A stretch of DNA of 64,000 bases, taken from Billgrantia tianxiuensis (lineage in GTDB: Bacteria > Pseudomonadota > Gammaproteobacteria > Pseudomonadales > Halomonadaceae). Position numbers and translations under genes: made by a program. The stretch spans positions 3,782,001 through 3,846,000 of the forward strand of contig NZ_CP035042.1 in NCBI RefSeq assembly GCF_009834345.1, in the 5' to 3' direction. Shown piece after piece: positions 60,005 through 64,000 of this stretch. Numbering within the stretch: the first letter of the stretch is position 1; each line of letters starts with the position of its first letter. The notes beneath the pieces are model-generated. The model had not been told where the DNA came from. It made no database searches and was given only the letters and a program-made list of their open reading frames with translations.

Positions 60005-61393
60005 ATGGCAATTGATCTGACTCCGTATCTCTCGGATACGGGGCCCAAGTACCTGGCCATCGCTCGCGCACTGTCGGAAGCGGTGCGCCAGGGAGAGCTC
60101 GTCCCCGGCACGCGCCTGCCTCCTCATCGGCAGCTCGCCGAGAGCCTGGGCGTGAGCGTGCAGACCGTCTCGCGCGCCTATGCCCAGGCTGAGAAAATGG
60201 GCCTGGTACAGGCCCGGGTGGGCAGCGGCACCTGGATCAATGCACTAGACGATGCCAAGGAGTCGGCCTATTTGCGCGGCCACGAGACCCGCCACGAGAG
60301 CCCCCTCATCGATCTCTCGATCGCTCATCCGGTCTGTCCGCCCAGCCATCACCTGCGCTTTCGCCAGGCGCTGGCGGAGCTGGCCGAGCAGGCCAGCCCC
60401 GAAGTGATCAGCGCCTGCCGTCCGATCGCCGGGCTCGCCCACCAGCGCGAGCGTGCCAGCGTCTGGCTCCAGTCCCGCCTCCACGTGCCCGGCGAGATGG
60501 ACGACCGCGTTCTCTGCAACGGGGCCGCTCATGGCTTGATGCTGGCAATTTCCAGCGTGGTGCAACACGGGGACCTGGTGTTGACCGAGGCACTGACCGA
60601 CCACGGTCTGATCGCCCTGTCGCGCACCTTGGGCTTTCAATTGCGTGGCATCGCCATCGACGCCGAAGGCATAATACCCGAGGCCCTCGAGCTGGCCTGC
60701 CAGCGTTTCAAGCCGCGCGCACTCTACCTGACCCCAACCCAACTGAACCCTACCGGGGCGACCATGAGCGAGGCCCGCCGCGATGCCGTGGCCGAGGTGC
60801 TGGCTCGTCACCGAGTGTGGCTGATCGAGGACGACGTTCATGCGCTGCTGGAGGCGCCGGGCTTCACGCCGGTCGCGTCACGTATTCCGCAGCTCAGCTT
60901 CCACGTCACCAGCCTGACCAAGGTGACCGTGCCGGGACTGCGCGCCGGTTATCTCACCGTGCCACGCGGGCAATTGCATCATGTGTTGCCACGTATGCGA
61001 GCCACCACCTGGATGGCGACCCCGCTGGTCTTCGAGATCGCCGATCGCTGGCTGGCCGACGGTACCGTCGAAGCCATGGCCGCCGAGCAGCGCACGCTGA
61101 TCGGCGAACGTCAGCAACTCACCCGGCGCCTGCTGGGGCACCACGCGCTGGAGTCACGCCCCACCAGCCTGCACGTATGGATATCGCTGCCCGACGCCTG
61201 GCGCGCCGAGGAGCTGCAGCAGCAGGCCGAGCAGGAGGGGCTCGCGATCACTACGGCGGTGCCGTTCATGGTGGAACAGACCCCACCGCCACGACGCATC
61301 CGCGTGAGCCTCGGCGCCGAGCAGGACATTGCCCGCCTCGAGGAAGGTCTCAAGCGCCTGGCCGTGTTGCTCGACGAGGCCCCCCACCCATGA
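60005..61393 (+). CDS. enuR: EnuR-like MocR/GntR-family regulator of ectoine use
   Basis: Transcription regulator of 462 residues: an N-terminal GntR winged helix (RQGELVPGTRLPPHRQLAES, SVQTVSRAYAQAEKMGLVQA) joined to an aminotransferase-like domain. The latter keeps the PLP lysine (Lys306 in SLTKVTVPGLRAGYL) and YLTPTQLNPTGATMS. EnuR is the known PLP-dependent repressor of ectoine-catabolism genes that senses a breakdown intermediate. Its position, divergent from doeA, supports this assignment over another MocR regulator. The ribosome-binding site is weak. Confidence 0.85.
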   Translation: MAIDLTPYLSDTGPKYLAIARALSEAVRQGELVPGTRLPPHRQLAESLGVSVQTVSRAYAQAEKMGLVQARVGSGTWINALDDAKESAYLRGHETRHESPLIDLSIAHPVCPPSHHLRFRQALAELAEQASPEVISACRPIAGLAHQRERASVWLQSRLHVPGEMDDRVLCNGAAHGLMLAISSVVQHGDLVLTEALTDHGLIALSRTLGFQLRGIAIDAEGIIPEALELACQRFKPRALYLTPTQLNPTGATMSEARRDAVAEVLARHRVWLIEDDVHALLEAPGFTPVASRIPQLSFHVTSLTKVTVPGLRAGYLTVPRGQLHHVLPRMRATTWMATPLVFEIADRWLADGTVEAMAAEQRTLIGERQQLTRRLLGHHALESRPTSLHVWISLPDAWRAEELQQQAEQEGLAITTAVPFMVEQTPPPRRIRVSLGAEQDIARLEEGLKRLAVLLDEAPHP

Positions 61394-61450
61394 TGCAGAT
61401 CGTCTATTGATACGCTGAGTGCTGAACATTCGCCAACGACAGGAGCCGCC

Positions 61451-62386
61451 ATGCGCGTACTGCTGCACATCAACGACATCGAGGCTTGGCGCGACGCCCT
61501 GGCCCAACGCCTGCCCGGCGCCGAGATCGTCACCGCCGCCGACCCTTCCGACAAGCGCCGGGACGCGGATTACCTGGCGGCATGGAAACCGCCCGAGGCA
61601 CTGCTCGCCGAACAGACCCGCCTCAAGGGAATCGTCAACCTGGGCGCTGGCGTCGATGCCCTGCTGAGCAACCCCGCCCTCCCCCGGGACGTTCCCATCG
61701 TCAAGCTGCGCGATGCCGGCATGGGTGAGCTGATCGGCGACTACGTGCGCTACGGCATACTTCACTTCCAACGCGACTTCGATCGCTATCAACGCCAGCA
61801 GACTCAGCGCGAATGGCGTGAGCACACCGTCACCGACAAGCGCGACTGGCCGGTGGGCGTACTGGGCCTCGGCGCCATCGGCGCCAAGGTGGCGGCCATG
61901 ATCGCCGCCGATGGTTTCCCCGTGCATGGCTGGAGCCGCTCGCCCAAGTCGCTCGATGACATCACCTGCCATCATGGCGACGAAGGCCTGGCCGAACTGC
62001 TGGGTCAAGTGCACACCTTGGTGGTGCTGCTGCCGGGCACGAATTCGACTCGTCACATCATCGATGCCAAGGCACTGGCCGCCCTGCCCGAGGGTGCCAG
62101 CCTGATCAATCCCGGCCGAGGCAGCCTGATCGATGAGGCGGCACTGCTCGAAGCGCTGGGGGAAGGCGAGCAGGAAGGCCGCCTGCGTGGCGCCATCCTC
62201 GATGCCTTCCCCGAGGAGCCGCTGCCCGCAGACAGCCCACTATGGCGCCATCCGCGCATCTGGGTGACGCCCCACATGGCCGGGCCAACGCCGCTGCTCG
62301 ACGCCGTCGACCAGGTGGTCGAGACGATCCGTGCCTTCGAGGCCGGCGAGAAAGTGGAAACCGTCGACCCCGAAGCGGGTTATTGA
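61451..62386 (+). CDS. ghrA: Glyoxylate/hydroxypyruvate reductase A
   Basis: NAD(P)H-dependent 2-hydroxyacid dehydrogenase of 311 residues, GhrA type. The cofactor motif is GVLGLGAIGAKVAAMIAADG, the catalytic arginine region NPGRGSLIDEAALLEALG, the acidic residue lies in LDAFPEEPLP and the catalytic His in VTPHMAGPTP. AGGAG lies 8 bases upstream of the ATG. It follows enuR by 57 bp on the same strand but has no obvious role in ectoine use. Confidence 0.92.
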   Translation: MRVLLHINDIEAWRDALAQRLPGAEIVTAADPSDKRRDADYLAAWKPPEALLAEQTRLKGIVNLGAGVDALLSNPALPRDVPIVKLRDAGMGELIGDYVRYGILHFQRDFDRYQRQQTQREWREHTVTDKRDWPVGVLGLGAIGAKVAAMIAADGFPVHGWSRSPKSLDDITCHHGDEGLAELLGQVHTLVVLLPGTNSTRHIIDAKALAALPEGASLINPGRGSLIDEAALLEALGEGEQEGRLRGAILDAFPEEPLPADSPLWRHPRIWVTPHMAGPTPLLDAVDQVVETIRAFEAGEKVETVDPEAGY

Positions 62387-62450
62387 AGTCCTGGCTCTGC
62401 CCGATACGCTGGCGGCAGACCTAGCCCGCCGTCAGCCCATCTTCGTCACT

Positions 62451-64000
62451 TTACGCCGGCTGTGGCAGTCGCTTGGTCTTGCGGTAGTCGAGCGCTGCGA
62501 CGTCCGCCACTTCGATCCGCTCGCGCTCCAGGACCTCGCTGACACGAAAGCGTTCGATCAGCCTGGACATCTCGCCGGCCTGGTCGTCGAGCGAACGGCT
62601 CGCGGTCGCTACCTGCTCCACCAGCGCCGCATTCTGCTGCGTGGTGGCCTCCAATTGGCTCACGGCCTGGTTGATCTGCTCGATACCCGCCGACTGCTCA
62701 TCGCTGGCCGACGAGATCTCCGCCACCAGGTCGGCGACCTGGCGCACGTCACGGGAAATTGCCGTGAGCGCTTCCGAGGTCTGCCCCACCAATCCATTGC
62801 CGGTTTCCACTCGCTGGGTAGTATTGTCGATCAACTGACGAATGCGTTCGGCCTCTTCGGCGCTACGGCTGGCCAGCTTGCGCACCTCACCAGCAACCAC
62901 GGCGAAGCCACGGCCATGCTCGCCGGCCCTGGCCGCCTCCACTGAGGCGTTGAGCGCCAGCAGATTGGTTTGAAAGGCTATGCCGTCGATGGCTTCGACG
63001 ATGGCAGTGACCTGGCGGTTGGCCTCAAAGATCTGCCGCATGGCCTGGCGCGCTTCCTCGGCGACCCGGCTGGCCTGCTCGGCCTGGGTGACGGCCTGCT
63101 CGCTCATGGCATTGGCCTGGCGCGCATTGTCGGCCGATTGACGTACGGTGGATGTCATCTGCTCCATGCTGGTGGCGGTTTCCACCAGCGAGGAGGACTG
63201 CTCTTCGGTTCGGCTCGCCAGGTCCTCGTTGCCCTGGGCGATCTCGCCGCTGGCCGAACCGACACCGCGCGCGCCCTGCTGGATCGCAGCCACTAGCGCT
63301 TCCATGTCGGCGGTGGAGGTGTTGAAGGCGCGATAGAGCTGAGACAGTTCATCGCTGCCGGGCTCGGCCAATCGCTGAGTGAGATCGCCGCCGCGCGCTT
63401 CGATCTGGCCCAGGGCTCGGCGCAGCGGCACCACCATGGTGCGTACCAGCACAAAGGAGAGAAGCACTGACACCGCGATGGCCAATGCCGCCAGGCCGGC
63501 GAATGTCCAGAGGCCCAACCGCGCTTCGCTCGCCTGCGCGGCAGCCCGCGTTTTCACGTAATCAGCCAGGGCGAGTTCGACGCCGCGCAGACGCTCGAGC
63601 TTGCCGGTCTGGGCTTCGAACCAACGCTCGGGGCGAACGCCATACCCCCCATCGATGCCCTGGCGCATGGCAATCTGGCGCATCATGTACAGGCTGCCAT
63701 GTGTCTCGTGCTCCGCGGTAGCGGTACGGTAACGCGCCGCCATGTCGGCATCGGCCAGCACCGTGAAGCTCTCTTCGAACGCCTCTTCCTCCCCCAGCAG
63801 CCTCAGGAAACGGTAGTAGACATCCGGCGACATGCGATTGGCGGCAAAGGCACTGGCCAGCAGTGCACGCTCGATGCCGGCGGTCTCCTTGATTTCCAGC
63901 AAGGCGTAATAGGCACCCAGGCTGCGGGTCAACGAGCCGGCGTTGCCGAGCGCGTTCAGTCGGCCTACGACCTCTGCCAGACGCGAGTTGATGTCGGTGT
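62451..64000 (-). CDS. Methyl-accepting chemotaxis protein with nitrate-sensing-type N-terminal domain (5' end outside window)
   Basis: Chemoreceptor, 515 codons visible and open to the right edge, so its start and first membrane segment are missing. A periplasmic helical domain of NIT type is recognised ([40 protein letters not shown]). Then come a membrane segment ([20 protein letters not shown]), a HAMP linker ([20 protein letters not shown]) and the signalling hairpin tip ([40 protein letters not shown]). No C-terminal receptor-methylase pentapeptide is present. It is convergent with ghrA, 64 bp apart. NIT domains are linked to nitrate/nitrite sensing, but the ligand here is not certain. 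Confidence 0.92.
   Translation of the reverse strand, partial: TDINSRLAEVVGRLNALGNAGSLTRSLGAYYALLEIKETAGIERALLASAFAANRMSPDVYYRFLRLLGEEEAFEESFTVLADADMAARYRTATAEHETHGSLYMMRQIAMRQGIDGGYGVRPERWFEAQTGKLERLRGVELALADYVKTRAAAQASEARLGLWTFAGLAALAIAVSVLLSFVLVRTMVVPLRRALGQIEARGGDLTQRLAEPGSDELSQLYRAFNTSTADMEALVAAIQQGARGVGSASGEIAQGNEDLASRTEEQSSSLVETATSMEQMTSTVRQSADNARQANAMSEQAVTQAEQASRVAEEARQAMRQIFEANRQVTAIVEAIDGIAFQTNLLALNASVEAARAGEHGRGFAVVAGEVRKLASRSAEEAERIRQLIDNTTQRVETGNGLVGQTSEALTAISRDVRQVADLVAEISSASDEQSAGIEQINQAVSQLEATTQQNAALVEQVATASRSLDDQAGEMSRLIERFRVSEVLERERIEVADVAALDYRKTKRLPQPA

Overview
The window looks like a chromosome segment from a halophilic gammaproteobacterium of the Halomonas type (Halomonadaceae). 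It is GC-rich throughout. It carries a complete ectoine-catabolism gene set (doeA, doeB, doeX, an enuR-like regulator, eutB, eutC and doeC/doeD-like genes), a glycogen-to-trehalose operon, and typical gammaproteobacterial transporters. This assignment is an inference from gene content; no rRNA or tRNA gene is present to confirm it.

Layout. 1-3.1 kb: a PhnD/PhnC/PhnE-type ABC importer, cut by the left edge. 3.1-9.7 kb: RidA, a tandem universal stress protein, a SulP anion transporter, an EamA exporter and a slipin/NfeD membrane pair. 10-13.7 kb: a YnjBCD-type ABC importer, with a 141-bp MITE-like element between its first two genes. 13.7-17.1 kb: a DinB-like gene, a 92-residue protein with a Glu/Gly/Ala-rich tail, and a tubulin-tyrosine-ligase-like ATP-grasp enzyme fused to a PqqD-like domain. 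17.4-19.2 kb: a secreted rhodanese and an ECF sigma factor with a small zinc-finger partner. 19.3-21.8 kb: an unrecognised 464-residue protein and a short-chain dehydrogenase. 22.3-35.9 kb: glgA-treZ-malQ-treY-DUF2934-glgX-glgB, in which many starts overlap the previous stop. 35.9-37.9 kb: an MFS transporter and a HAD hydrolase. 38-43.1 kb: eutC, eutB, doeD-like and doeC-like genes. 43.3-49.7 kb: a four-gene cluster (nitrilase-like, ATP-grasp, C45 acyltransferase, large Orn/Lys/Arg decarboxylase). 50.3-57.0 kb: a six-gene cluster around an AAA+ ATPase. 57.1-61.4 kb: doeX-doeB-doeA and a divergent enuR. 61.4-64 kb: ghrA and a chemoreceptor that runs off the right edge.

How the genes work together. 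DoeA opens the ectoine ring, DoeB deacetylates the product, and DoeD/DoeC-type enzymes carry diaminobutyrate to aspartate; EutB and EutC are linked to hydroxyectoine use. The glycogen operon makes, branches and debranches alpha-glucan, and TreY/TreZ release trehalose, another compatible solute. Both themes fit osmotic adaptation.

Three places look least explained. The first is the tubulin-tyrosine-ligase-like/PqqD-like protein next to a peptide whose acidic tail recalls tubulin tails. The second is the decarboxylase/ATP-grasp/C45/nitrilase cluster. The third is the AAA+ cluster, which is flanked by a 30-bp direct repeat derived from the 3' end of doeX. Separately, seven one-base losses, six of them at short G or C runs, break six otherwise intact genes. 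This pattern points to sequencing error more than to gene decay.
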